Positions 34,692 through 43,572 are shown, counted from the first letter of the stretch. The stretch is 64,000 nucleotides of DNA from Verrucomicrobiales bacterium (GCA_016795385.1 JAEUHI010000014.1:29039-93038); one strand, 5' to 3'. The notes: a model not told the origin generated them from the letters alone. Program-made: numbers and translations.

Positions 34692-36116
34692 ATGAAACAT
34701 TTCCTCCTCCTCGTCACCCTTCTCACGCCCTCTCTCTCCTTCTCCGCCACAACCCGGATCACGGTAGGGATCGGGGGTGCCGAGGCCAACGGGGCCAGCT
34801 TTGTGGAGGATGTCACTCCCGATGGCCGTTACATCGTGTTCTCGAGTTATGCCAGCAATCTCGTGGCCAACGATACGAACAACCGGCGCGATATCTTCCT
34901 CTACGACACGCTCGCGGAGACCATTGAAATCGTCTCGCGGAACACCTCCGGCGATCTTGCCAACGGGGACTCAAACGAAGCTTCAATCTCGGACGATGGG
35001 CGCTTCGTGTGTTTCACCTCTGAAGCGACCAATCTGGTCGTCAGCGACACCAACGGGGTGAACGACGTGTTTCGACGCGACGTACTCAGTTCCCAGACGA
35101 CCCGCGTCTCGCTGGGGGCGAGTGCGGCAGAGGGAAATGCGGCGTCCGGAAATGGATGTATCTCCGGGAGTGGTTTCGTCGTCGCGTTTGAATCGAACGC
35201 CACCAACCTCGTCATCGGCGACAGCAACGGCGTCAAGGACGTCTTCGTCAGGGATCTCAATAACTCCCTGACAACGCGGGTCTCTGTCGAATCCGGTAAT
35301 TTTCAGGTTTCGGGGGAGTCAGCAAACCCTTGTCTTTCCGAGGACGGAAGGTTTGTCGCCTTCGAGGCTTCTTCGCCACTGGTCCTCTCCGATTCCAACG
35401 GTTCCACCGACGTGTATGTGTGGGATCTCACTTTGCAGATCCTGTCCCGGGCATCGGTCGGAGCTGCTGGTGAGGAAGCCGATGGTTTCTCGGTGTTTCC
35501 TGACATCTCGGCGGATGGGAATCTGGTAGTCTTCTCTTCCCGCTCGACCACCTTCGGGCCGACCACCACGCAGACCCGGATCTATTTGAAGAATCTCACC
35601 ACAGGAGAGCTCGCGCACGTTTCTTTGACGAACACGGGCGCGGACGGGAACGGCAATTCCGAGGGACCTTCCATCTCCGCCGATGGCCGCTACATCAGCT
35701 TCACCTCGCTCGCCAGCAACCTCATCACCGGCGATACCAACGCGGTCGACGACATTTTTGTCAGGGACCGCACCAATGCGACGACAGGCCGTGTTTCGGT
35801 GACCTCGGCCGGGAGACAGAGTGCCGCTCCCCAGTTTTCCTATTACTCGAACCTGGCCCCCGTCACAAACGACGGAAGGGTAGCCTTTGCCAGCGCAGCG
35901 GCTGATCTCGTCGCGGGTGACACCGCGGGATTCAACGATGTCTTTTTCGGTGCGGCCGCTCGGGTGGACAATTCGGCTTTGATTGCCAAATACACGGCCG
36001 ATATCAAGAAACTGCTGAAACAGATCAAGGACGCGAAGAAGAAAAAGAAGGCCACCATCGTGAAGAAACTGACGAAAAAGCTGAAGCAGACCCAGGCCCT
36101 TCTCGCGGGACTTTGA
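34692..36116 (+). CDS. Secreted TolB-like seven-bladed beta-propeller with Lys-rich tail
   Basis: From ATG 34692 (MKHFLLLVTLLTPSLSFSA, signal peptide) the 474-aa protein holds seven WD40/PD40-like repeats of about 60 residues. Each reads roughly DGRYIxFxSxAxNLVxxDTN...D(I/V)FxxD, for example DGRFVCFTSEATNLVVSDTN and DGRYISFTSLASNLITGDTN. One repeat is degenerate. Seven repeats fit one closed propeller; the repeated acidic loops could bind calcium. The C-terminal 45 residues form a strongly basic helix (KKLLKQIKDAKKKKKATIVK), unusual for a secreted protein. Partner unknown. Confidence 0.8.
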   Translation: MKHFLLLVTLLTPSLSFSATTRITVGIGGAEANGASFVEDVTPDGRYIVFSSYASNLVANDTNNRRDIFLYDTLAETIEIVSRNTSGDLANGDSNEASISDDGRFVCFTSEATNLVVSDTNGVNDVFRRDVLSSQTTRVSLGASAAEGNAASGNGCISGSGFVVAFESNATNLVIGDSNGVKDVFVRDLNNSLTTRVSVESGNFQVSGESANPCLSEDGRFVAFEASSPLVLSDSNGSTDVYVWDLTLQILSRASVGAAGEEADGFSVFPDISADGNLVVFSSRSTTFGPTTTQTRIYLKNLTTGELAHVSLTNTGADGNGNSEGPSISADGRYISFTSLASNLITGDTNAVDDIFVRDRTNATTGRVSVTSAGRQSAAPQFSYYSNLAPVTNDGRVAFASAAADLVAGDTAGFNDVFFGAAARVDNSALIAKYTADIKKLLKQIKDAKKKKKATIVKKLTKKLKQTQALLAGL

Positions 36117-36938
36117 TCAGCGGAGGTGGAGCAGCCCGAGTTCCTCCGCGAGCGGCACGAAGGCGGCCACATCATTCACGAGCGGGAAATCAACGCCCGC
36201 GGCAAAGAGCTCGCGCGCGATTTCCGGAGTGGCGGCTTCGTAGTAGTTGATCCGCACCCCGGCGTCATGGAGCATGCGGCAGTGGGCGGGATCGATTTCG
36301 CCTTTGCCGCGCAGCTGGATGAAATCCGCTTTCATCGCGATGGTCTCCCGGACATAATCGATCGCCGCACTCTGGCGTTCCATGTTGCAGAGGAGGACCT
36401 CCGGCACGGCCATGAGAGCCCCGCGGGCGGCTTCTTTTTCCACCGCAAGGAAGACGTGATCGAGATGACCGAGACTTTTGATATGGCTGGCGACGGCGGC
36501 TCCGAGCGCCGCATCTCCCTTCAGGTGACAATTGACCCAGCGATCGCGGGGGATCGCGGCGAGCGCCTCATCGAGCGTGGGCACCCGCGTGCCGGCAAAA
36601 CGGGGAGCGTGGCGGATGCCGGCGTCGAGCTGTTGGATTTCGGTCAGGGTCTGGTCGGCGACCCTGCCCCTGCCATCGGTCGTGCGTTCGACCGTGACAT
36701 CGTGCATCAGCACGAGCGCTCCATCGCGGGTCAGCTGCACGTCGAATTCGATCATCGCCGCTCCGAGCCGGATGGCCTCGTCGAAGGCGGGCAGGGTGTT
36801 TTCAGGATGGGTCGCCATCGCTCCGCGGTGGGCGCAGAATCCGCGGGTCGGCAACGCCCGCTTTTCGGAATGGGCGAAGGCGGGCAGCGCGAGCAAGCCC
36901 GTGGCGAGAAAACGACGTCGCGAGGATGGGGGATTCAT
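36117..36938 (-). CDS. Glycerophosphodiester phosphodiesterase family protein, exported
   Basis: Hydrolyses glycerophosphodiesters to glycerol-3-phosphate and alcohol, or a related phosphodiester. The 273-aa protein begins with a Tat-like signal (SRRRFLATGLLALPAFA). The GDPD TIM-barrel motifs are present: AHRGAMATHPENTLPAF (catalytic His/Arg and Glu), IEFDVQLTRDGALVLMHD (metal Glu/Asp, second His) and NCHLKGD. It converges with the propeller gene and lies 4 bp downstream of the next minus-strand gene, so the two are probably co-transcribed. Confidence 0.9.
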   Translation of the reverse strand: MNPPSSRRRFLATGLLALPAFAHSEKRALPTRGFCAHRGAMATHPENTLPAFDEAIRLGAAMIEFDVQLTRDGALVLMHDVTVERTTDGRGRVADQTLTEIQQLDAGIRHAPRFAGTRVPTLDEALAAIPRDRWVNCHLKGDAALGAAVASHIKSLGHLDHVFLAVEKEAARGALMAVPEVLLCNMERQSAAIDYVRETIAMKADFIQLRGKGEIDPAHCRMLHDAGVRINYYEAATPEIARELFAAGVDFPLVNDVAAFVPLAEELGLLHLR

Positions 36939-36942
36939 TGGA

Positions 36943-37773
36943 TCAGGGCTGGCGGGCGATTTTCGAGACGATCACTTCGCGTTGCGACCGCGAGATGGAG
37001 TAAAGCGTGCCGCTGCCGTCCGGGTCCCAGGCGAAGGCCTGGCCTTCGGCGCTGATGGCAAGGGTGTCGACCCAGCGGAGCTCACCCTCCGGCGAGTCGG
37101 GTAACGCGAGAAGGTAGAGCTCCTTCGCATCGTGCCCGGTCACGAAGAGGCGGCCTTCGGGGCCGATCGCCCCTCCCGAACTGCTCGATCCGGCAAACCG
37201 TTGGATCAAGGCCGACGGAAACGACCAACTTCCCACTGTCTGCCATGCCTCATTGAAGTGGACGACGCGGCTGTCGGCGGGATCGCCGTGGCTGCGGTAG
37301 TGCGCGAAACAGGCGAGCCAGCCTTTGCCCCCGGGAGTTCCACCGTCGTAGGGCACGATCCAGGTCAGGGATCCGGGGGCATTGGCAAAGACATGCCGCT
37401 CCACCGGCTCCATCGAATGTGTGTCCCAGATCTCCAGCGAACTTTCGGCGGGTTGTTTCGGGAAGTTTGAGTGCGCCACGTAGAGACGATCACCGATGAC
37501 GATACCGGAATTCAGATGTTGGATGGGTCCGTCGGCGGCGCCTTCCCAACCACCGACGCGGACGCCGTCGGACTTCCGGTATTTGCCAATCTCCCGATTG
37601 GTGATGGCGTAGAAGTGATCTCCATCCACCGCGACGCCCTGATGCGCCTCGGACGCGGCATGGCGGCGGAGTTCGGTGTGAAGCCAGGTCACGTGCTCGT
37701 CGGCACGGATGTCGCTTGGCGAGATGAGGAGGCAAGCCCCGAGGAGGAAGCAGACGGAAAGCCCTGAGGTCAT
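36943..37773 (-). CDS. Secreted beta-propeller-like protein, unknown
   Basis: From ATG 37773 (MTSGLSVCFLLGACLLI) the product is 276 aa with a signal peptide. The rest is a series of short beta repeats (QGVAVDGDHFYAITNREIGK, NSGIVIGDRLYVAHSNF, GPEGRLFVTGHDAKELYLLA) like NHL/SMP-30-type propellers, ending VSKIARQP. No catalytic signature is recognised. It sits just upstream of the GDPD gene, and a joint extracellular role is possible but untested. Confidence 0.7.
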   Translation of the reverse strand: MTSGLSVCFLLGACLLISPSDIRADEHVTWLHTELRRHAASEAHQGVAVDGDHFYAITNREIGKYRKSDGVRVGGWEGAADGPIQHLNSGIVIGDRLYVAHSNFPKQPAESSLEIWDTHSMEPVERHVFANAPGSLTWIVPYDGGTPGGKGWLACFAHYRSHGDPADSRVVHFNEAWQTVGSWSFPSALIQRFAGSSSSGGAIGPEGRLFVTGHDAKELYLLALPDSPEGELRWVDTLAISAEGQAFAWDPDGSGTLYSISRSQREVIVSKIARQP

Positions 37774-37851
37774 GAGGGAGCTTCCAACGGATGCCGACTC
37801 CCTGCAAGGCACGCGGACGGGTCGAGATTCGGCTCGCCAAAGAGGCCTGGG

Positions 37852-38835
37852 ATGGAAACAGTAGCCGGAATGACGTCGCGTTTGATCCGCATCCTTCTCG
37901 TCCTAGGCCTTGCCGCGGCCTACGGGATTGTCTGCCGCATTCTCTTCGCCCTCGAGCCCGGGGGATTTTTCGAGATCGTCTCCGTCGCCTTCATTTACAC
38001 GATGCCGGTCAGCCTGGGAGCGCTCGTCTGTTACCTGGGCTACAAACTGGATCGGCCGGGGAAATTCTGGTCACTCGCGGCACCTCCCCTGACGATGACC
38101 CTGCTACTTCTCGGTAGTCTCCTCTTCGAAATCGAGGCCGCGATCTGTGTGCTCGTGGCGGCTCCGGTGGTGCTGCCATTTACCGTCCTCGGCGGATGGC
38201 TGACGGGCATGTTCCTCGATCGCCGGAAGAACCGCGACGGTCGCCTCCACGTCGGGCTCTTTGTCCTGCTGCCGTTTGTGGTCGGGCCGATCGAAGAGCA
38301 ATGGGAGGCTCCGCATGAGACGAGGGTGATGACGAATACGATCGAGATCTCCGCGACGCCGGAGAGGATCTGGAATCATATTGCGGAGGTGCCCGCCATC
38401 TCGCGCCATGAAATCCCGGGTCAATGGATCTACTGGCTCGGTTTTCCGCGCCCCATCGCCGCGACCCTCGACCGGTTCGGGGTAGGAGGAAAACGCCATG
38501 CCACCTTCGAGGGCGACGTCTCATTCTATGAAGTCGTAACGGTGTGGGAGCCCGGGGAAAAGCTCGCCTTTACGATCAAGGCCGATCCCGAGTTCATTCC
38601 CCATACCGCCTTCGACGAACACATCATCGTCGGAGGACGGTTTTATGACGTCCTCGACGGCACCTACGAGATCGAGCCGCTCGGGGATGGGCGGTGCCGT
38701 CTCCATCTCACGAGCACGCACCGGCTCTCGACGCGGTTCAACGCCTACGCCGGTTGGTGGAGCGAATGGGTCATGAACCAGATCCAAGGATCGATCCTCG
38801 AAGTGATCCGCGCACGATGTGAGGCCCGCGCCTGA
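37852..38835 (+). CDS. Membrane protein with C-terminal SRPBCC (polyketide-cyclase-like) domain
   Basis: A 327-aa protein from ATG 37852 (an ATG at 37870 is also possible). The N-terminal 140 residues hold about four to five helices (LIRILLVLGLAAAYGIVC, MTLLLLGSLLFEIEAAICVL, LHVGLFVLLPFVVGPI). Residues about 155-327 form a START/SRPBCC-type lipid or hydrophobe-binding domain (TNTIEISATPERIWNHIAEV, FYEVVTVWEPGEKLAFTI, HLTSTHRLSTRFNAYAGWW). The combination suggests handling of a hydrophobic ligand at the membrane; the ligand is unknown. Confidence 0.75.
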   Translation: METVAGMTSRLIRILLVLGLAAAYGIVCRILFALEPGGFFEIVSVAFIYTMPVSLGALVCYLGYKLDRPGKFWSLAAPPLTMTLLLLGSLLFEIEAAICVLVAAPVVLPFTVLGGWLTGMFLDRRKNRDGRLHVGLFVLLPFVVGPIEEQWEAPHETRVMTNTIEISATPERIWNHIAEVPAISRHEIPGQWIYWLGFPRPIAATLDRFGVGGKRHATFEGDVSFYEVVTVWEPGEKLAFTIKADPEFIPHTAFDEHIIVGGRFYDVLDGTYEIEPLGDGRCRLHLTSTHRLSTRFNAYAGWWSEWVMNQIQGSILEVIRARCEARA

Positions 38836-38844
38836 GTGGACCTT

Positions 38845-39477
38845 TCAATCCCTCAGCACATGGCAGTTGTAGCCGCCGGGATTCTTGACGAGATAGTCCT
38901 GGTGGTAGGCTTCGGCCGAATAAAAGACCGAGGCGGGTGAAATCTCCGTGACGATCGGCTTTTTGAAGTCGCCCGCCCGCTCCCGCTTCACCCGTTCGGC
39001 GATTTCCTTTTGCGCTTCGCTGGTATAGAAAATCGCGGAGCGATACTGGGTGCCGATGTCGTTGTGTTGGCGGTTCAGCGTGGTCGGATCATGGAGCCGG
39101 AAGAAGAAATCGAGGATGGTCGCGTAGTCCGTTTTCGCGGGATCGTAAACCACCTCGATCGCCTCGGCATGACCGGTCCGTCCGGTGCAGACTTCCTCGT
39201 AGGTGGGGTCCGGGGTGGTGCCGCCCGTGTAGCCCACCGTGGTCCTGACGACTCCGGGGATTTTGCGGAAGATTTCCTCCACTCCCCAAAAGCAACCCGC
39301 GGCTACGATCGCGGTTTCAACTTGTCCGGATGCTGGGGAGGCGGAATCGATCATGGTTTCGGTCGGTTGGATGGAGGAGGTTGCGATCGTGCTTCGCTCT
39401 TTGCAAGCGTTCAGTGACAGGGCCGTCAGCAGGCCCCCGATCGCAAGTCCGAGGGATGGCAGGCATTTCGTTATCAT
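38845..39477 (-). CDS. msrA: Peptide-methionine (S)-S-oxide reductase MsrA, lipoprotein
   Basis: Reduces methionine-S-sulfoxide. The 210-aa product has a lipoprotein signal (LTALSLNAC) and a Ser/Thr-rich spacer before the catalytic domain. The active-site motif is AAGCFWGVEE, followed by VGYTGGTTPDPTYEEVCTG, EVVYDP and DIGTQYRSAIFYT. The C-terminal segment keeps Cys in GGYNCHVLRD as a candidate resolving residue. With the exported MsrB at 29536 it implies a periplasmic/outer-membrane methionine repair pair, encoded 9 kb apart. Confidence 0.95.
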   Translation of the reverse strand: MITKCLPSLGLAIGGLLTALSLNACKERSTIATSSIQPTETMIDSASPASGQVETAIVAAGCFWGVEEIFRKIPGVVRTTVGYTGGTTPDPTYEEVCTGRTGHAEAIEVVYDPAKTDYATILDFFFRLHDPTTLNRQHNDIGTQYRSAIFYTSEAQKEIAERVKRERAGDFKKPIVTEISPASVFYSAEAYHQDYLVKNPGGYNCHVLRD

Positions 39478-39507
39478 GAATACCTAGTAGGGATTTGCGG
39501 GCAAACC

Positions 39508-40290
39508 TTACATCCCGGTTCCGCGCGGCGGAAGCGAAGAGAGACCGGAAGCATGATACTCCCTGATGCCATCGAGCAATCGGATCACTTCGAGTCGGAG
39601 ATGGGCCGCGGCGTCTTTCCGGCTCGGCCGCGATTCCTGCCCCGGCCCGACCGCCACCGTCGCGAGGATCGGATCGATACCGGCGAGCCGGATGAGATGC
39701 GGGAGGAACGTGTCATCGCCCCAGTAGCAGATATCACGCCCGGTGTTGCCACCGCTCCCCAGATAAGAGATCGCGAGTGGATGGACCGGCCAATCCGAGC
39801 CGGCGACGGACTCGAGAAGGCTGCTGCGGAACGGCAACACCGCTGATCCATCCGAGCTGGTCCCTTCCGGGAACACGACGACAGGAATGCCGCTTTCGAG
39901 GGACTGGCGGATGTCCTGGATCGTCTCGCGGGCGGATTGGGGGCTGTCACGGTTCGCAAGAATCGTCCCGGCGGCGCCAAGGAGATTGCCGATGAAGGGC
40001 CACGACCGCACTTCGGATTTTGAGACAAACGCACAAGGAAGGTGGGATGCGATGACGAGGATGTCGAGATACCCGAGATGATTGGCGACGAGGAGTCCGG
40101 AACGCGGCCAATCGCCGCGGACCTCGACCTCGATCTCCATCGCCCGGAGCATGGCGATGGCATGACGTTGCTGCCAGAGCGCCCGATCCGTGGGGGATGC
40201 AAGTCCGGCCGAATCCCGGGCCGCGTTTCGGATCGCGGTGGTGAGTCGAAGCAGGCGACGGGAGCTGCGGACCATCCTAGACGGGTTCAT
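39508..40290 (-). CDS. Lysophospholipid/lyso-aminolipid O-acyltransferase (PlsC/OlsA-like)
   Basis: A PlsC-superfamily acyltransferase of 260 aa. Block I is NHLGYLD (NHx4D, about residue 70), block II FVSKSEVRSWPFIGNLLGAA and block III VVFPEGTSSDGS. It overlaps the OlsB-like gene by 14 bp from the first ATG (a second ATG at 40275 leaves a 1-bp gap), so the two are coupled. Next to an OlsB-type enzyme, the expected role is the second step, O-acylation of a lyso-aminolipid (OlsA/GlsA). Ordinary phosphatidate synthesis remains possible. Last gene of the six-gene operon. Confidence 0.88.
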   Translation of the reverse strand: MNPSRMVRSSRRLLRLTTAIRNAARDSAGLASPTDRALWQQRHAIAMLRAMEIEVEVRGDWPRSGLLVANHLGYLDILVIASHLPCAFVSKSEVRSWPFIGNLLGAAGTILANRDSPQSARETIQDIRQSLESGIPVVVFPEGTSSDGSAVLPFRSSLLESVAGSDWPVHPLAISYLGSGGNTGRDICYWGDDTFLPHLIRLAGIDPILATVAVGPGQESRPSRKDAAAHLRLEVIRLLDGIREYHASGLSSLPPRGTGM

Positions 40291-41017
40291 CGAGGTAATG
40301 CCTGCGCCCGTGGCTGGCGATCCGGTTCAAGTCGAGCAGAGTGAGAAAGTCGATGGTGCCGAAATCCCGGTCGATCGCGGGCGGTCCGGCGATCTTGGCA
40401 CCGATCCGGAGATAGGCCGCGAAGAGCCGCGGAACTTTGGCTTCCGCTGGGATGAGGTCGCTCTCCTCCATCCGGCAGTGGGGCAGGGGGGAGGTCCGGA
40501 ATTCCGGGGAAGCGAGGTGGTGTGGTTCGAGGAGCCGGTAGACCGCCCAACCTTCGGCGGGGGCCTGGGACGTGAGCGAACTGCACCCTAACAGATACTC
40601 ACAACGGCGGTCTTTCGCGTAGGCGGCGATTCCTTTCCAGAGCAGTTCGAGCACGGCCCGGCGGCGGTGGTCCCGGTGGATGCAGGCGCGTCCCAGCTCG
40701 AGGATCCGGTCACGGAACGGTTCGAAGGGAGAGAGGTCGAATTCCTGCGCGCTGTAATAACCGATCCCGGCCCCGGCGGTGCGCCCTGTTTGGAGGCGGT
40801 AGGTGCCGACAATCCTTCCGGAAGCGATTTCCTCGACGATGAGATGGTCGCACTGTGTGTCGTAGGCGTCGCAATCCAGCCCGCTGAGGCGGGAGGCGGC
40901 AAGGCCCTCGCCCAGTTCAAGATTGAAGACTTCGAAGCGGAGGCGTTGCGCCGCGGTGATTTCTTCAGCGAGGCCCGCGAGTCGGACGAGATAATCTTTG
41001 GAGGAGGCGAGTGTCAT
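40277..41017 (-). CDS. OlsB/GlsB-type N-acyltransferase (acyl-ACP:amino acid, first step of aminolipid synthesis)
   Basis: A GNAT-fold protein of the OlsB (Acetyltransf_5) family, which puts a 3-hydroxyacyl chain on the amino group of ornithine or glycine. The ATG at 41017 overlaps the fusion gene's stop (ATGA), giving 246 aa. Family motifs: RLRFEVFNLELGEG, LDCDAYDTQCDHLIV, IVGTYRLQTGR, GYYSAQEFDLSPFEPF, ILELGRACIHRDHR, LLWKGIAAYAKDRRCEYLLG. It pairs with the PlsC-like gene immediately downstream, the same order as known ols/gls pairs. Which amino acid is used cannot be read from the sequence. Confidence 0.87.
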   Translation of the reverse strand: MTLASSKDYLVRLAGLAEEITAAQRLRFEVFNLELGEGLAASRLSGLDCDAYDTQCDHLIVEEIASGRIVGTYRLQTGRTAGAGIGYYSAQEFDLSPFEPFRDRILELGRACIHRDHRRRAVLELLWKGIAAYAKDRRCEYLLGCSSLTSQAPAEGWAVYRLLEPHHLASPEFRTSPLPHCRMEESDLIPAEAKVPRLFAAYLRIGAKIAGPPAIDRDFGTIDFLTLLDLNRIASHGRRHYLDEPV

Positions 41018-43572
41018 GGACGGGTGTTCCGGCGATGGTTCCAGAGGAGCTGGGCGAGGTCCCCGAAGCGGGAGATTTGCGCACCGCGCGAGTGGTTCGC
41101 CAGTCCGATATCGAAAGCTTTTCGCCACTGGGCGAAGAGGGTGCGGTAGCCGGTGAACAAGGGCGTGTGCGGGTGGTAAATGTGGGTCGCCTCGCTCGTG
41201 ACTCCATTCAGTTCGAGAATCTTCAGCCCTTCACCGCGCTGGAGATGGGCTTGGTCGGGGCAGCGAATGTCGAACCTGCCAAAGTGAAAACCGGAAAAGG
41301 TCTTGGCGATGCGGTCGACTTCCCTTTCAAGTTCCGGAGTCACGAGCGAGGCTCCGTTGAGAAAGAGGGCACCGCGGCAGTGCGAGCCCAACTCTCCGAG
41401 CGGCAACACCTCGCCGTCGGCCGGGATCGTGGCGAGGCGAGGGGAGTGAAGCCGGCGGAAAAGACGATGGGAGAGGTAGGCCCGGTCGTCATCGAGAATG
41501 AGCTCCTCCAGGGTGCGGCGACCATCCCCCTTCACGGACAAGAGCTGTTTGACCGTCAGAGAGAAGATCCGTCCCGAGGCCTCGTCGGGATGACGGGTGT
41601 AGAAGATCCCGAATTCCTCCCCGGGGGCGAAGGTTTGTACGATGGTGTCGACCTTCCGGGCGTCCAACTCCTCTCTGAGCCGGACGACATCGGATACGAT
41701 GCGGACATCGCGGCCCCTCTCTCCGGCATCGGGCTTCACGACCAAAGGAAAGCGGAAGCCGTGCTCCTCCATCCACGATTCGACCCGTCCCGCCTGGTCT
41801 TCCTCACCGGCCGCGAGCAGCAAAAAGGGAACGACAGATCCACTCGGTAAGAGGGCTCGCAGAATCGAGGATTTGGATTCGCCGGCGACTCCCGAATGGG
41901 GAATGCCGGGATTGGCGGCGGTAAAGGCAAGGGGATGCCTGCGACGCAGGCCCATGGCAATCGCGGCGATGACCACCGGGGGATAAAAGATCGCCGGTGG
42001 CCAGAATTCCCATCGGGTCGTGCGCTCCCATCCCGCCCTGAGAATTCTTCTTCCCTTGTGGGTCGCCAGCAGCGGGAGAATTTGGAGGGCGATCCAGCCG
42101 CAAACGAGGAGGAGCAGGGCAAGAGGGAAAACCCACCCTCCTCGATCCATGAGCCATTGCGAGGCGCCCTCGCCAAAGTGGGCGACGAGGCTGACGACGG
42201 GAACCGCCCATACCAAGGCAGCGATTGCGAACCAGGTCATCATCGGCAGCACCGGCAGCTTCAGCAATCCGGCGGCGAGATAGAGAGGCAGCCTCGTGCC
42301 CGGCATGAACCGGCTCGCAAAGATCGCCATGCCGCTTCGTTGCCGCAGCCATTCCCGCGCCGGCAACAGACTCGATTCGGGAACGAGGTGGCGGAACGGC
42401 CACCGCCCAAGCACCCATCCTCCACCGAAACGCCCCAGCGCATAGAGTGCCATGTCTCCGGCCCAGATCCCGGTGAAGCAGGCGGCGATGGCGGCGGTCA
42501 GGGGAATCAATCCCCGGGCGGTAAGAAGCCCGGCGGCGATGCAGGCGAGATCCTCACTCGCGAGGGTGGCGAGCCCGATCGCCAGCGAAGTGACCCACAG
42601 GGCCTTGCCGGAGAGCTTCATCGCATGGTCGTCCATCGGCTGCGATGCAGCCGAGATCCGTGCGGGCTGCGCCGTCGCCCGGGTCGTGGCTCTTCCATCT
42701 TCCACGCGCTGGAAGAATTCCTCCAAACCCGCCGCGATCCCGGGAGCCCGAGACATCAGGACGAGATGCCCACCTTCAAACCAAACCAGTTCGCTCTGCG
42801 GAACGATGCGGTGATGTTCGCGTGCCGCGGAGGTGGGAACCTGGAAGTCGGACTTCCCGTGCTGGACCAATACCGGGAAGTCGAGGGATTGGAGAGATTG
42901 GCGGAGGGGGCGGAGATCGCTTTGATAAAAGTTTCGCGCGTAGCATGTGTTCAGCATCAGGTCGTCGAGCAGGCCGAAGTGGGGCAGCCCCCAGCGCATC
43001 GCCTCGAGAGCGATCCACTGCGCTCCGTGAAGCACGTGGTTGAGGAAATAATCGCCGCTCAATTCGTGTTCCTGCACGCCGATGCTGGAGAGCAGGGTCA
43101 GCGAGGCGACGGCTCCAGGGGTGGTTTCGGCGAGCGAGAGGGCAGGTCCTCCTCCCTGGCTGTAGGCCACGAGATGCACCGGATCGGACGACTCCTTTTT
43201 CAACAGGGATCGGATCGCTTCCGCATGGGCGGAGAAAGAAAGATCGGTGAAGCCGGATCGCGAGGCTCCGAAACCGGGGAGATCCGGGATCAGCAAGGTG
43301 CGATCCCGTCCGAGTTCGCGGAGGAGAGCATCGAAGCACGACGAAGCCATGGGACTGCCGTGGAGCAACACCACCGCCGGCTTCGTCGGATCGGAGCCGG
43401 TGATCTTGCGGTAGCGCATCGGCGAAGTCGTTCCGTCTCCGGCGGGGAGAAGGATCTCGTGCCACTCCGGTCTGGTCGGCTTCGATATCTCCCGCACCGA
43501 CATGGTCCACCAGGAGATCGGAAGCAGGGCGATCCACGCGACCACCAATCCATGCCTGAGTTTCTCCTTCAT
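41014..43572 (-). CDS. Fusion protein: alpha/beta hydrolase + DedA membrane domain + ATP-grasp ligase
   Basis: One uninterrupted 852-aa frame. The ATG at 43572 (MKEKLRHGLVVAWIALLPIS) overlaps the NRDE stop as ATGA; an ATG 15 bp upstream is less likely. Residues 8-24 form an anchor. Residues about 60-290 are an alpha/beta hydrolase with oxyanion HGSPM, elbow YSQGG (Ser138), Asp242 and His269. Residues about 322-505 form a DedA/VTT domain with GDMALYALGRFGG and the family signature SRFMPGTRLPLYLAAG. Residues about 600-810 form an ATP-grasp domain: VVKPDAGERG (Lys613), EEFGIFYTRHP, GRFDIR (Asp768), ILELNG (Glu787, Asn789). DedA proteins carry lipids across membranes and ATP-grasp enzymes form amide or thioester bonds. 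In this operon an aminolipid-modifying and translocating role is inferred. I know of no described protein with this architecture. Confidence 0.9.
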   Translation of the reverse strand: MKEKLRHGLVVAWIALLPISWWTMSVREISKPTRPEWHEILLPAGDGTTSPMRYRKITGSDPTKPAVVLLHGSPMASSCFDALLRELGRDRTLLIPDLPGFGASRSGFTDLSFSAHAEAIRSLLKKESSDPVHLVAYSQGGGPALSLAETTPGAVASLTLLSSIGVQEHELSGDYFLNHVLHGAQWIALEAMRWGLPHFGLLDDLMLNTCYARNFYQSDLRPLRQSLQSLDFPVLVQHGKSDFQVPTSAAREHHRIVPQSELVWFEGGHLVLMSRAPGIAAGLEEFFQRVEDGRATTRATAQPARISAASQPMDDHAMKLSGKALWVTSLAIGLATLASEDLACIAAGLLTARGLIPLTAAIAACFTGIWAGDMALYALGRFGGGWVLGRWPFRHLVPESSLLPAREWLRQRSGMAIFASRFMPGTRLPLYLAAGLLKLPVLPMMTWFAIAALVWAVPVVSLVAHFGEGASQWLMDRGGWVFPLALLLLVCGWIALQILPLLATHKGRRILRAGWERTTRWEFWPPAIFYPPVVIAAIAMGLRRRHPLAFTAANPGIPHSGVAGESKSSILRALLPSGSVVPFLLLAAGEEDQAGRVESWMEEHGFRFPLVVKPDAGERGRDVRIVSDVVRLREELDARKVDTIVQTFAPGEEFGIFYTRHPDEASGRIFSLTVKQLLSVKGDGRRTLEELILDDDRAYLSHRLFRRLHSPRLATIPADGEVLPLGELGSHCRGALFLNGASLVTPELEREVDRIAKTFSGFHFGRFDIRCPDQAHLQRGEGLKILELNGVTSEATHIYHPHTPLFTGYRTLFAQWRKAFDIGLANHSRGAQISRFGDLAQLLWNHRRNTRP

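Noticed and set aside
39508..40290. Plain phosphatidic-acid synthesis as the certain role of the PlsC-like gene.
   Set aside because: The coupling to an OlsB-type enzyme makes an aminolipid O-acyltransferase more likely, though PlsC activity is not excluded.
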